This document shows, in pieces, positions 6,434 through 13,370 of a stretch of 13,373 nt of DNA; position 1 is the stretch's first letter, and each line of letters opens with the position of its first letter. The notes below the pieces were generated by a model. It was given only the letters and a program-made list of their open reading frames with translations. It was not told where the DNA came from and made no database searches. The position numbers and the translations under genes were made by a program. The stretch is from Treponema sp. (lineage in GTDB: Bacteria > Spirochaetota > Spirochaetia > Treponematales > Breznakiellaceae): contig WQRP01000032.1 of NCBI GenBank assembly GCA_009786675.1, positions 1 through 13,373 on the forward strand, given 5' to 3'.

Positions 6434-7344
6434 TGGAATTCCTGCAGACGATGTGGAACATGATGCCTTCCACCTTCATGATAACCTCCCCGATTCTAAT
6501 CGCCGCGACCGGCGGGATGATCTGCGAGCGCGCCGGCGTGGTCAACATCGCCCTGGAAGGGCTTATGGTGATGGGCGCGATGACCGCCGCCGTGACCCAG
6601 TTCTTTTTGGGGGGCGCTCTGGGTTTGTCCATCCCCCTGGCCCTGCTGCTCGCCGCCGTCGTGGGCGGGGTCTTCTCGCTGGTGCACGCCTTTGCCTCCG
6701 TTACCCTGCGGGCCGACCAGGTGATTTCCGGGGCGGGGATAAACCTGCTTTCCCTGGGCCTTACCGTCTTTGTATGCCAGCTTTTGTTCAACATGGATCG
6801 CACGCCGTCCCACATCGGGATGATGCGGGGATTCCTGGGTCTGTTCCCCACGGTGTGGATAGCGCTGGGGATTCTGGCCCTAAGCTGGTTCGTGCTGTAC
6901 AAGCGCTCCTGGGGCCTGCGGTTGCGCGCCGCCGGGGAGCACCCGCAGGCCTTGGCCTCGGCGGGCGTCAATGTCGTTAAAATTCGCTACATAGCCGTGC
7001 TGGTCTCCGGCCTTCTCGCCGGCCTTGCCGGCGGGAGCGTGGTCCTTACCCAGGACATCCAGTTTACCACGAGCACGATCAACGGCACCGGCTTTATCGC
7101 CCTTGCGGCGGTGTCCTTTGGGCGCTGGCTTCCCCTGGGGATCCTGGGTTCCAGTTTTCTCTTCGGCATGTCCTCCGCGCTGGCGGTGCACATCGTCAAC
7201 ATCCGCAACCTCCGCATGTTTTTGCCGTCGGAGTTTTTCAGCGCGATACCGTTTTTGATTACGCTTGTCACGCTGATACTTTTCAGCGGAAAGGATTACG
7301 CGCCGCGTTCCGTGGGCAAGCCGTTCGACAAGGGGAAAAGCTAG
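6430..7344 (+). CDS. Nucleoside ABC transporter permease 2 (YufQ/NupQ-like)
   Basis: Second inner-membrane channel subunit, 304 residues, normal length for the family. The conserved ERAGVVNIALEGLMVMGAM block (Asn of NIALEG at residue 39) mirrors the NIGAEGQ motif of permease 1. About eight hydrophobic segments follow, with the cytosolic coupling stretch KRSWGLRLRAAGEHPQALAS near 157-176, a motif contacting the ATPase in this family. The start overlaps the permease 1 stop (ATGA), with GGGGG at 6418-6422 seven bases upstream; a second in-frame ATG follows directly at 6433. The operon ends here: 88 bases separate it from the next gene, which has its own promoter. I see no convincing terminator in that gap. 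Confidence 0.95.
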   Translation: MMEFLQTMWNMMPSTFMITSPILIAATGGMICERAGVVNIALEGLMVMGAMTAAVTQFFLGGALGLSIPLALLLAAVVGGVFSLVHAFASVTLRADQVISGAGINLLSLGLTVFVCQLLFNMDRTPSHIGMMRGFLGLFPTVWIALGILALSWFVLYKRSWGLRLRAAGEHPQALASAGVNVVKIRYIAVLVSGLLAGLAGGSVVLTQDIQFTTSTINGTGFIALAAVSFGRWLPLGILGSSFLFGMSSALAVHIVNIRNLRMFLPSEFFSAIPFLITLVTLILFSGKDYAPRSVGKPFDKGKS

Positions 7345-7397
7345 GCCGGGGGTCGTCGCCAGTTATGGGAATCCGCGTGGCGGCAGAAAGCGAGCCC

Positions 7398-7426
7398 TTG
7401 AGGATCGGCCGGAATTAAGGTATCCT
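7398..7426 (+). promoter_or_regulatory. Promoter for the propeller protein gene, predicting a leaderless mRNA
   Basis: TTGAGG at 7398-7403 and TATCCT at 7421-7426 are spaced by 17 bases. The start codon ATG 7433 lies only 6 bases after the -10 hexamer, so the usual start point coincides with the A of ATG. No ribosome binding site precedes the ATG: the stretch from -10 to start is TTTAGTA-like. Confidence 0.55.
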
Positions 7427-7432
7427 TTAGTA

Positions 7433-9088
7433 ATGCGCCTCGCGTTGCTGATATTATGTTCCTTGCAGGTTTCCGCCCTTTCCGTGGTCGATGCCGAAAG
7501 GGCGCAGGAGTATCTTTGGCGGCAGGCCCTGGGCGGGGCGGTTATCGGGCAGCCGGTGGTTCAGGCGCGGTCGCTGGCGCTTATAACGGACGGGGGGAGC
7601 CTAAGGGCGTATTCCCTGGCGGGCAGGCCCCTGTGGAACTTTTCGGCCAGGGGGCGTTTGGGTTCTTTTCTGACCCGCTCGCGCGAGGGGGCATCCTACG
7701 TTGCCAGGGTCGGCGGAACCTTAATCGCGGTCAGCGGATCCGGGCGCGAGCTTTGGCGGGCGGATCTGGGCGGCGATCTTTTCGCGCCGGTGGTCCTGGG
7801 CTGGGACGGCAGGGTGTTCGCCCCCACTGAAAGGGGGGTTTCCTGCTTTACCGCCTCGGGAACCCTGCTCTGGAGGCGTGATTTTGACCACCGGATAAGC
7901 GCGGGCCCCTGGCTTGACTGCGCCGGCGGGATACTGCTGTCCCTGGAAAACGGCGAGGTTCTGCGTATAGGCCCCTTTGGCGAGATTGCCGGGTGGCGGC
8001 TTCCCTCCGCCCCTTCCTTTCTGGTTTCCGTCGAACCCGCGCCGGGGGTTTCGGCCGTTCTGTCCCTTCACGACACCGGCGATGTCCGGTCGATAGATCC
8101 CTCGACGCCGAACGCCGACCCGTCTGGCCTTCCCAGGCTGCCCTCGGCGCCGGTTGCGGTGGCCGGGGGGGATTCCGGGGTGGCGGTGGTTCTTTCCAAC
8201 GGGCAGACGCTCATGCTTTCGGCCGGGGGCGAGGTTCTTTGGACGGCGGACAGCCATGTCCGGGCCGGCCGGCCGGGCGGGGTCGCGGTCATTTACGACG
8301 AGAGGGGGGTGTACGTGCTTTCCCCGGACGGGGCGACGGGGTTTGCCGGCGACGGCAGGCGGCTCTGGACGACCACCCTAAGGAACGTGTCGGGCCTTCC
8401 GGCCTTCGGCGATAACGGGGTTCTGTACTCGGGCGGGACGAACTGGATTCTCTATGCCTGGAGGCTGGAGGATCGGATCCTGCCGCAAAGGCGGAACCCC
8501 CCGGGGGGTTCCTATGGGACCGGGGATCCCCCGCCGTCCTTTTTTTCCACCACGCCGATGCGATTCAACGGGAACATGGTCAGTCGGGAGCTCGATACCA
8601 TACAGCGGGGAATCCACGCCGGCAGGGTCGGCGGGAACGAGCTTGAATGGATTGCCTTTCTGAAGGAGACGGCCGGTGGGGACGTGCGGCCCGGTGGGGA
8701 CGCCCGGCTCCGGATAGAGGTTTCCCACCGGATTCGCGCCCTGCAGCTTTTGTCCAGGATTGGGTCGTCCCAGAACGTTCCATGGCTGGCCGAGCTTTTT
8801 AGAAGGGAGCAAAACCCGGCGGTCATGTCCGCGGCCGCCAACGCCATAGGGGGCATAGGCCTTGATCCGGGGGGCGTTGCTCTTGGGGAATTTGCCGCGG
8901 CCGTAAATTCCGGGGGTCTTGACGAGCGGGTGCTTGTTTCCGTCGCGGCCGCCACCGGCGCCGTTTGCCGGGGTTCGGGGGGCGCGCTCTATGACGCGGG
9001 GGTGCGCCTGCTGGTTACGCTGGGCTCCCCGGGCCAGCCCCTGGCGGTACAGCGGCAGGCTCGCCTAGAGCTGGAAAGCCTGCGCTAG
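7433..9088 (+). CDS. Exported PQQ-like beta-propeller protein with HEAT-like C-terminal region
   Basis: Function unknown. The product has 551 residues. The N-terminus MRLALLILCSLQVSALSVVDA is a signal-peptide-like hydrophobic run; ALS/A at about 15-20 could be the cleavage region, so the mature protein should be periplasmic or surface-located. Residues ~25-345 carry blade-like repeats with the G-x-x-L-W pattern of PQQ/BamB-like propellers: tryptophans at 68 (GRPLWNF), 108 (GRELWRADL), 147 (GTLLWRRDF), 270 (GEVLWTAD) and 312 (GRRLWTTTL). A proline-rich linker, RNPPGGSYGTGDPPP, separates a helical C-terminal part (about 390-551) whose segments such as RIRALQLLSRIGSSQNVPWL and NPAVMSAAANAIGGIGLD look like HEAT or Armadillo repeats. 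It may be a scaffold for envelope protein complexes, by analogy with BamB, but this is inference. It probably has its own promoter, 39 bases separate it from the receiver gene, and no terminator is visible after it. Confidence 0.8.
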   Translation: MRLALLILCSLQVSALSVVDAERAQEYLWRQALGGAVIGQPVVQARSLALITDGGSLRAYSLAGRPLWNFSARGRLGSFLTRSREGASYVARVGGTLIAVSGSGRELWRADLGGDLFAPVVLGWDGRVFAPTERGVSCFTASGTLLWRRDFDHRISAGPWLDCAGGILLSLENGEVLRIGPFGEIAGWRLPSAPSFLVSVEPAPGVSAVLSLHDTGDVRSIDPSTPNADPSGLPRLPSAPVAVAGGDSGVAVVLSNGQTLMLSAGGEVLWTADSHVRAGRPGGVAVIYDERGVYVLSPDGATGFAGDGRRLWTTTLRNVSGLPAFGDNGVLYSGGTNWILYAWRLEDRILPQRRNPPGGSYGTGDPPPSFFSTTPMRFNGNMVSRELDTIQRGIHAGRVGGNELEWIAFLKETAGGDVRPGGDARLRIEVSHRIRALQLLSRIGSSQNVPWLAELFRREQNPAVMSAAANAIGGIGLDPGGVALGEFAAAVNSGGLDERVLVSVAAATGAVCRGSGGALYDAGVRLLVTLGSPGQPLAVQRQARLELESLR

Positions 9089-9127
9089 CCGGCCGGAAGC
9101 CAAAACGCATTATTGGGGGACAGACGC

Positions 9128-9502
9128 ATGAAGCGAAAAAAAACGATATTGGTTATTGACGACGTTTCCGTGACGCTGCGGTCGCTCAAGGCCGTTCTTG
9201 AGGACAAATATACGGTAAGGCTTGCAAAGTCGGGCGAGCTTGCCGATTCGATCCTTGCCTCCGTTTGCGTGGACCTGATCCTGCTGGACATCGAAATGCC
9301 CGGGATCTCCGGGCTTGACTACGCGAAGCGGCTGAAGCAGAACCCCTCCACCTGGCATATCCCGATTGTCTTTATATCCGGGCACTCGGCCGCGGACATA
9401 GTCCAGTACGCGGGCCAGTTGGACATCAAGGGCTATATAAAGAAACCTGCGAGCCCCGATCTGATTATCGAAAAACTGGATGCGGTGCTGTCCGTTGCAT
9501 GA
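9128..9502 (+). CDS. Stand-alone CheY-like response regulator receiver
   Basis: Single receiver domain of 124 residues without an output domain. The acidic pocket is D11-D12 (ILVIDD), the phosphorylated aspartate is D54 in LILLDIEMPG, the switch serine is S84 in IVFISG, and the conserved lysine is K106 in IKKP. All catalytic residues are thus present and the domain should be phosphorylated. ATG 9128 is chosen because GGGGGA (9115-9120) lies seven bases upstream and the product begins with the usual basic MKRKKTILVIDD; an in-frame TTG at 9113 is part of that ribosome binding site. The HPt gene starts 19 bases after the stop (or overlaps it if an earlier start is used), so the two are likely co-expressed in one phosphorelay. 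No histidine kinase is present in the window. Confidence 0.94.
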   Translation: MKRKKTILVIDDVSVTLRSLKAVLEDKYTVRLAKSGELADSILASVCVDLILLDIEMPGISGLDYAKRLKQNPSTWHIPIVFISGHSAADIVQYAGQLDIKGYIKKPASPDLIIEKLDAVLSVA

Positions 9503-9521
9503 GGGGGAAGGCGCGTCCCTA

Positions 9522-10127
9522 ATGGGGCTTGCCCGGGTGGAAGGGCTTGACGCCAAGGCCGGGCTTTTTTACGCCGGCGGCAACGCGGAAACCTATGCCG
9601 GATCGCTGCGCCGTTTCTGCGCCGAGTTCGAACGCCACGAGGCGACAATCGGGCTGTGTCTTGCCGACCGGAACTGGAAGGCCTGCTCCGCCAAGTTCCA
9701 TGCCATGAAAGGGCTGTTCGCCACAATCGGCGCGGCGCCCCTTTCCGAGAAGGCCCGCGGGCTGGAGCTTGCCTCCAAAAACGGCGACGCGGACGCCTGC
9801 GAAAGGGAAACCCCGGGTTTTTTCGGGGCGATGCGCGAATTCGGGGAAAGCCTCCGCGCCGCGCTTGCCGTGCCCCCGCCGGGGGATCGCCCCGGAACCC
9901 TGATTGACCCCGCCGTCGTTGCGGAAAAGCTGGCGGGGCTTAGGCGCGCCTGCCTGGAAGGCGACAGCGACGTCGCCGATTCGGTCTCGGCGGACTTGGG
10001 GACGCTAAGCCTTGGCGGGGAAAGCGACGGGGATCTGGACGAGATACGGTCCCTCGCCGACTCGCTGGACTACGACAAGGCGGTGGAAAAAATTGACTCC
10101 CTCTTGCGAAGGCTGAACTGGGTCTAG
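9522..10127 (+). CDS. Histidine phosphotransfer (HPt) domain protein
   Basis: Predicted cytosolic phosphorelay carrier of 201 residues. The HPt four-helix part covers about residues 5-105 and begins with the usual VEGLDAKAGLFYAGGNAETY. The phospho-accepting residue is H60 in KFHAMKGLFATIGA, which fits HxLKGxAxxxGA. A second helical region, about 125-201 (VAEKLAGLRRACLEGDSDVA, then DYDKAVEKIDSLLRRLNWV), resembles the extra C-terminal helices that follow HPt domains in long hybrid kinases. The start is uncertain: ATG 9522 has GAGGGGGAAGG (9501-9511) about ten bases upstream, while ATG 9480 and TTG 9495 in the same frame would overlap the receiver gene. D54 of the adjacent receiver is the natural phospho-partner. 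The stop shares CTAG with the convergent hemW stop. Confidence 0.85.
   Translation: MGLARVEGLDAKAGLFYAGGNAETYAGSLRRFCAEFERHEATIGLCLADRNWKACSAKFHAMKGLFATIGAAPLSEKARGLELASKNGDADACERETPGFFGAMREFGESLRAALAVPPPGDRPGTLIDPAVVAEKLAGLRRACLEGDSDVADSVSADLGTLSLGGESDGDLDEIRSLADSLDYDKAVEKIDSLLRRLNWV
10124..10127. other. Overlapping stop codons of convergent genes
   Basis: The palindrome CTAG serves as TAG for the HPt gene on the plus strand (10125-10127) and as TAG for hemW on the minus strand (10126-10124). There is no intergenic space and no bidirectional hairpin at the junction, so transcripts of the two operons probably overlap. Confidence 0.9.
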
Positions 10128-11332
10128 GCTTCGGCGCGTTCGCCGGCTTCCATTTCGGCAAAGGCGTCGCGCAAAAAACCGTTCACGAAAAGCAGCCCTT
10201 CCCTGGAAGGTGCCAGGGTTGCCTCCGTCTCGAAAAAGCCCCTTTCGCGCCAGCGGGTCAAGGTGCCTGGGATAAGGCCCTCTATGTCGCGACCGAAACG
10301 CCTTGCGAAGCCGTGCGGATCCGGCCCGCCCTGGTACCGGAAGCCCATCAGCAGGCTTTCCCGCATCAGGTCGCCGGCGGACAGATCCTCGCGACCTGCG
10401 GGGGATCCGGGGGCGGACAGGTAGCCGTCTATGTCCGCCGGATAGGTAAAGCGCCGCCCGGTCGCCGGGGCGCGTCCCTCGTCGATTAGCGTTCCCGACG
10501 CGGAGGGGCCCACGCCCAGCCAGTTTTCCATGCGCCAGTACCGTATGTTGTGGGCGCATTCCTTGCCAGGGATCGCGAAATTGGAAACCTCGTACTGCCG
10601 CAGCCCGGCCTTTTCCAGGGCGTCGCGCCCTGCAATCCACAGGCCGTCGGCCTCGTCCCCGTCGGGCAGGGGAACGCCTTTCGCCTCGCGCGCCCGCCTG
10701 CCAAGGATCGTCTCGGGTTCCAGGATCAGGCCGTACAGGGAAACGTGCGCCGGCCGGAACTCAAGCAGGCGCTCGACGTCCCCTGAAAGGACGGCCCTGG
10801 TCTGGAAGGGAAGGCCGGCCATAAGGTCGGCGGAAAAGGCCCCGGGGAAATACTCGCCGGCCAGGGACAGCCCCCGCGAAAGCCGCCCGGGATCGCCCGC
10901 CCGTCCTATCGCCCGGCGCGACGCCATGTGGAAGGTCTGGACGCCAAGGCTTAGCCGGCTTACTCCGCCGTCCAGGCATACCCGCAGGAAAGCCGCGTCC
11001 AGGGATTCGGGGTTTGCCTCCACGGTGAATTCGCCCGGCCTCGCGTCCAGGGGGGACAACAGATCCCTTAGCCCCGACAGCAGGCGTTCCATTCGAGCCG
11101 CCCCCAGGACCGAAGGCGTGCCCCCGCCGATATAGACGCTGGGGACGTTGCGGATCCCGAAAAAGGCAAGCTGGCTTTCCAGGTCGGCAATCGCCGCGTC
11201 CACGAACAAACCCGGCGTGTCGGCGCCTTGGGCTTTGCCCGCGAAAACCGGGGTTGGGACAGAAAAAAAATCGCAGTAGTCGCACAGGGCGGCGCAAAAG
11301 GGGACGTGTATGTATACCGACGCGGTGCCCAC
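10124..11332 (-). CDS. hemW: HemW-like radical SAM protein (haem chaperone; older name oxygen-independent coproporphyrinogen III oxidase-like)
   Basis: Cytosolic radical SAM protein of 402 residues. The Fe4S4 motif is C13-x3-C17-x2-C20 followed by DF (CAALCDYCDFF), just after VYIHVPF; IGGGTPS supplies the SAM contact, and TVEANPES, RLSLGVQTF and LMAGLPFQT are further family blocks. The HemW-defining block YEVSNFA, CAHNIRYW is present. The following glycine loop reads GVGPSASG where the family normally has GAHS or GAHG, so the usual histidine is missing. The C-terminal part (about 300-402) is the HemN C-terminal winged-helix region. HemW proteins bind haem and pass it to haem enzymes; they are not true coproporphyrinogen dehydrogenases, which carry an extra cysteine. 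GTG 11332 is chosen as the first start before the conserved SVYIHVPF. It lies two bases after the upstream peptidase stop, so coupled translation is likely; the frame is open further upstream but that is shadow. Confidence 0.93.
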   Translation of the reverse strand: MGTASVYIHVPFCAALCDYCDFFSVPTPVFAGKAQGADTPGLFVDAAIADLESQLAFFGIRNVPSVYIGGGTPSVLGAARMERLLSGLRDLLSPLDARPGEFTVEANPESLDAAFLRVCLDGGVSRLSLGVQTFHMASRRAIGRAGDPGRLSRGLSLAGEYFPGAFSADLMAGLPFQTRAVLSGDVERLLEFRPAHVSLYGLILEPETILGRRAREAKGVPLPDGDEADGLWIAGRDALEKAGLRQYEVSNFAIPGKECAHNIRYWRMENWLGVGPSASGTLIDEGRAPATGRRFTYPADIDGYLSAPGSPAGREDLSAGDLMRESLLMGFRYQGGPDPHGFARRFGRDIEGLIPGTLTRWRERGFFETEATLAPSREGLLFVNGFLRDAFAEMEAGERAEA

Positions 11333-11334
11333 CC

Positions 11335-12081
11335 CTAGGGAAAGCCTATCCTTGTCGGCGGCCAGAAGCGCAGCACCGGCCTGCCGATTATCGTCCTGGT
11401 GCAGACGGGGCCCCAGGTGCGGGAATCTGCCGTGCTCCCCCTGTCGTCCGACATGACGAAGCACTTGCCCGGGCCAAGCCTGACGCTTTCCATGTTCCCG
11501 GAAAGGGGCAGGGTCATGTCCCAAAGCGCGGGCACCTGCGGGATGGTCGGGTAGTACGGCCTGTTGGAAAGCTCGAATTCGGTAAGGGCGAAGGCGCCGT
11601 CCGCGGGCAGGACGCGCATGACGAAATTGACCATGCTGATCTCGTCCCCGGGCAGGGCGACAAGGCGCTTCATGTAAAGGTGCTCCCCCCTGCCGAAAAC
11701 GCTGACCTGCTGGGCCGTAAAAAACCGCACGAAACTGTCCGCGAACAGCACGAACGGATTGCGGTCGCCCTCGCTCCCCGTGTCCGCGCGGGACTTGTCT
11801 ATAAGAACGACGCTTCCCCTGCCGTAGGGAACCGCCCCCTCGCCCCTTCGCAGCTCGGAAAACAGGAAGGGCAGGGTGGAGGAAACCACAAGGAGGCGAT
11901 CCCCGGCGCGAAAGCCCGGCTGCATGGAATCGTTGCGGATGACCCACACCGAAAACAGGAAGGTGTGGATCGCGTTGTACAGTATGAACAGGATCAGCAG
12001 GGTAAAGACGATCCGCAGCACCTTGTAGCGCTCGCGCTTCTGCGCCGCGACCGAATACTGCAATGACTTGTTGGTAAACAT
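11335..12081 (-). CDS. Signal peptidase I, second divergent copy
   Basis: Membrane-bound serine protease that removes signal peptides, 248 residues. One N-terminal membrane anchor lies at about 21-45 (VLRIVFTLLILFILYNAIHT). The catalytic dyad is S52 in NDSMQPG and K138 in YMKRLVALPGD. The later family box is S211-D-D-R, then ADSRTWGPV, where most members have GDNR. The dyad is intact, so the enzyme should be active, but with divergent substrate-cleft residues. The start ATG 12081 has GGAGAGA a few bases upstream. It lies 18 bases after the stop of the larger signal peptidase gene and directly before hemW, forming a probable three-gene operon. Low similarity between the two peptidases suggests separate substrates rather than a recent duplication. 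Confidence 0.92.
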   Translation of the reverse strand: MFTNKSLQYSVAAQKRERYKVLRIVFTLLILFILYNAIHTFLFSVWVIRNDSMQPGFRAGDRLLVVSSTLPFLFSELRRGEGAVPYGRGSVVLIDKSRADTGSEGDRNPFVLFADSFVRFFTAQQVSVFGRGEHLYMKRLVALPGDEISMVNFVMRVLPADGAFALTEFELSNRPYYPTIPQVPALWDMTLPLSGNMESVRLGPGKCFVMSDDRGSTADSRTWGPVCTRTIIGRPVLRFWPPTRIGFP

Positions 12082-12099
12082 GTTCTCTCCGCGTCGGCC

Positions 12100-13089
12100 C
12101 TATCTAAGGGGCCCAATTCTTCTAAGGGGCCAGTATATGACCGCCCCCCTGCCAAGCACCTGCGAAAGCCGTACCGGCCCAAAGTAGCGAGCGTCGCGCG
12201 AGTTGTCCCGGTTGTCGCCAAGGGGAAAAATCCTGCCCTCCGGCACGTACCAGCCCAGCGAGTGCCGCGCGTGGAGCATCGCGTAGCGGCGGTCGTGTGG
12301 CAGGGCGCTTCTTAGGGTTTCCAGCCTGGCCTTTTCGTGGGCGGCGTAGTCCGGAAAACGAATGCCCGTCACGGCCATGGCCGCGTCCTGCAGGTGTCCA
12401 GGGATAGGCATCCCAAGCTCGTGCCATGCGGCGGCCCTTCCCGCCTTTTCCAGCGTCGGGTACTGCCCCGCGTCCATAAGGCGCTCGATGGAATGCCCCC
12501 ATCCCCGCCGCCCGGCGAATTCCCGCTCGTCCGTCCACCGGTCGTCCCCGGCGAAGCGGATCCTCATCTCGCCCCTGTCCATTACGAACCGGTCGCCGCC
12601 CACCCCCACCGCGCGTTTTATAAGAAACTGCGCCCTGGGCTGCCCGTGCTCGTCCCTGTCGATGTCCACCATGGACAGGGTCAGCATGTAGATGATCCTT
12701 TGGGCGATGTCGAAACCGGTTCCCCGGGAAACGTGCGACGGGTTTTGGAAGATGACGATGTCGTTCCGCTGCGGCCTGAACGGGCTTGGCATTTTCCCGA
12801 CGCCCGGCAGAAGCTCCGGCCCGTAGACAAGCTTGTTGACGAAGATCCTGTCGCCGATAAGCAGGGTGTCAATCATGGATCCGGATGGAATCACGTATGC
12901 CTGGATAAGGTACTGGTTCGCCAGGAGCACCATGCCGGCAGCCCAGACGAAGGCCTCGAGCCAGTCCAGGACGGGGTTTTTCGCCTTCTGTTTCGCCTTT
13001 CTGATTCGACGAGCCCTGTTCCGCCGGGTCAGGAACGACTCGGTCGCGGTCTGGAGTTTGTCGAAAAAGTCCTTCTGCTTTTGAGCCAT
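12100..13089 (-). CDS. lepB: Signal peptidase I, large form with internal insertion
   Basis: Membrane-bound signal peptidase I, 329 residues. A strongly basic N-terminus (about 20-38, rich in R and K) precedes one membrane anchor at about 40-66. The catalytic serine is S71 in VIPSGSMIDTLLIGD, the general base K158 in LIKRAVGVGGD, and the last box GDNRDNSRDARYFGPV starts at residue 291. About 115 residues between K158 and that box, including EREFAGRRGWGHSIERL, form a larger insertion than in E. coli-type enzymes; similar long forms are familiar in spirochaetes (from memory). ATG 13089 is chosen because it gives the normal MAQKQKDFFDKL start; the open frame runs back to 13185 without family features. 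No ribosome binding site is visible before the ATG, and a -10-like TATGCT lies 11 bases upstream, so the leader may be very short. Confidence 0.93.
   Translation of the reverse strand: MAQKQKDFFDKLQTATESFLTRRNRARRIRKAKQKAKNPVLDWLEAFVWAAGMVLLANQYLIQAYVIPSGSMIDTLLIGDRIFVNKLVYGPELLPGVGKMPSPFRPQRNDIVIFQNPSHVSRGTGFDIAQRIIYMLTLSMVDIDRDEHGQPRAQFLIKRAVGVGGDRFVMDRGEMRIRFAGDDRWTDEREFAGRRGWGHSIERLMDAGQYPTLEKAGRAAAWHELGMPIPGHLQDAAMAVTGIRFPDYAAHEKARLETLRSALPHDRRYAMLHARHSLGWYVPEGRIFPLGDNRDNSRDARYFGPVRLSQVLGRGAVIYWPLRRIGPLR
12103..12131. repeat. 11-base direct repeat in the 3' end of lepB
   Basis: TCTAAGGGGCC occurs at 12103-12113 and again at 12121-12131, an 18-base period. In the lepB frame both copies encode Pro-Leu-Arg, giving the terminal PLRRIGPLR. 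It looks like a small in-frame duplication that lengthened the C-terminus by six residues. Confidence 0.6.
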
Positions 13090-13100
13090 CGGCTTAGGGT

Positions 13101-13106
13101 AGCATA
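13101..13106 (-). promoter_or_regulatory. Candidate -10 element for lepB
   Basis: On the minus strand, TATGCT lies 11 bases before the lepB ATG and directly after the T-run of a hairpin. The same hexamer is the -10 of the lipoprotein promoter in this window. No -35 at 16-18 bases is recognisable; TTGCAA is present but only 13 bases upstream. Support is weak. Confidence 0.25.
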
Positions 13107-13140
13107 AAAGGGGGGCGTTTTGCAACGCCGCCCGAGCCTT
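13106..13140 (-). terminator. Candidate hairpin terminator upstream of lepB
   Basis: On the minus strand GGCGTT-GCAA-AACGCC (13129-13114) forms a six-pair stem with a GNRA-type loop, followed by CCCC and TTTT (13113-13106). An alternative fold pairs GGGCG with CGCCC and AAGG with CCTT around an internal loop. It sits 42 bases after the stop of the short frame at the window edge and would separate that gene from lepB. Confidence 0.45.
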
Positions 13141-13181
13141 CCTCAACCTTTTCCGCCGCGTTTCGGTGGTTGGCCATACTG

Positions 13182-13370
13182 TCACCCCGCGCCGCCGGTC
13201 TTCCCGGCCTCGATTATGTCGCTCAGCACCTTAACCGCCTGCCTCAGACTGCGAATCGCCTCTTTTATGTCCCTGACAAAGGCGGCCGGCTTTTTCCCGG
13301 CCAGCCTGTCGAAATTGGAAAGCCCGCCGCACTCGATGTTAATATCACTGCCGGAGATCGACTCGAGCAT
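13182..13370 (-). CDS. Unidentified short protein or 3' end of a longer gene at the window edge
   Basis: I do not recognise this frame. It reads 62 residues from an ATG three bases inside the right edge and stays open to the edge, so the ATG may be internal to a longer gene. The first half is mixed (SDINIECGGLSNFDRL); the second half, about 26-57, is a charged amphipathic helix (DIKEAIRSLRQAVKVLSDII) with possible coiled-coil character, ending in KTGGAG. Codon use matches neighbours, with GC-rich third positions, and no competing frame on the other strand looks real. A terminator-like hairpin follows about 40 bases after its stop, which supports a genuine gene end here. No function can be assigned. 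Confidence 0.5.
   Translation of the reverse strand: MLESISGSDINIECGGLSNFDRLAGKKPAAFVRDIKEAIRSLRQAVKVLSDIIEAGKTGGAG

Noticed and set aside
7345..7432. Terminator after the nucleoside permease genes
   Set aside because: No stem of six or more pairs followed by a T-run could be found in this gap.
9113..9127. TTG 9113 as the receiver start
   Set aside because: It overlaps the GGGGGA ribosome binding site that serves ATG 9128.
11333..11947. N-terminal extension of hemW beyond 11332
   Set aside because: The extension is read in another frame of the signal peptidase gene and lacks any HemW homology.
11254..12066. Plus-strand open frame opposite signal peptidase 2
   Set aside because: No motif or ribosome binding site; the minus-strand gene carries the catalytic Ser and Lys.
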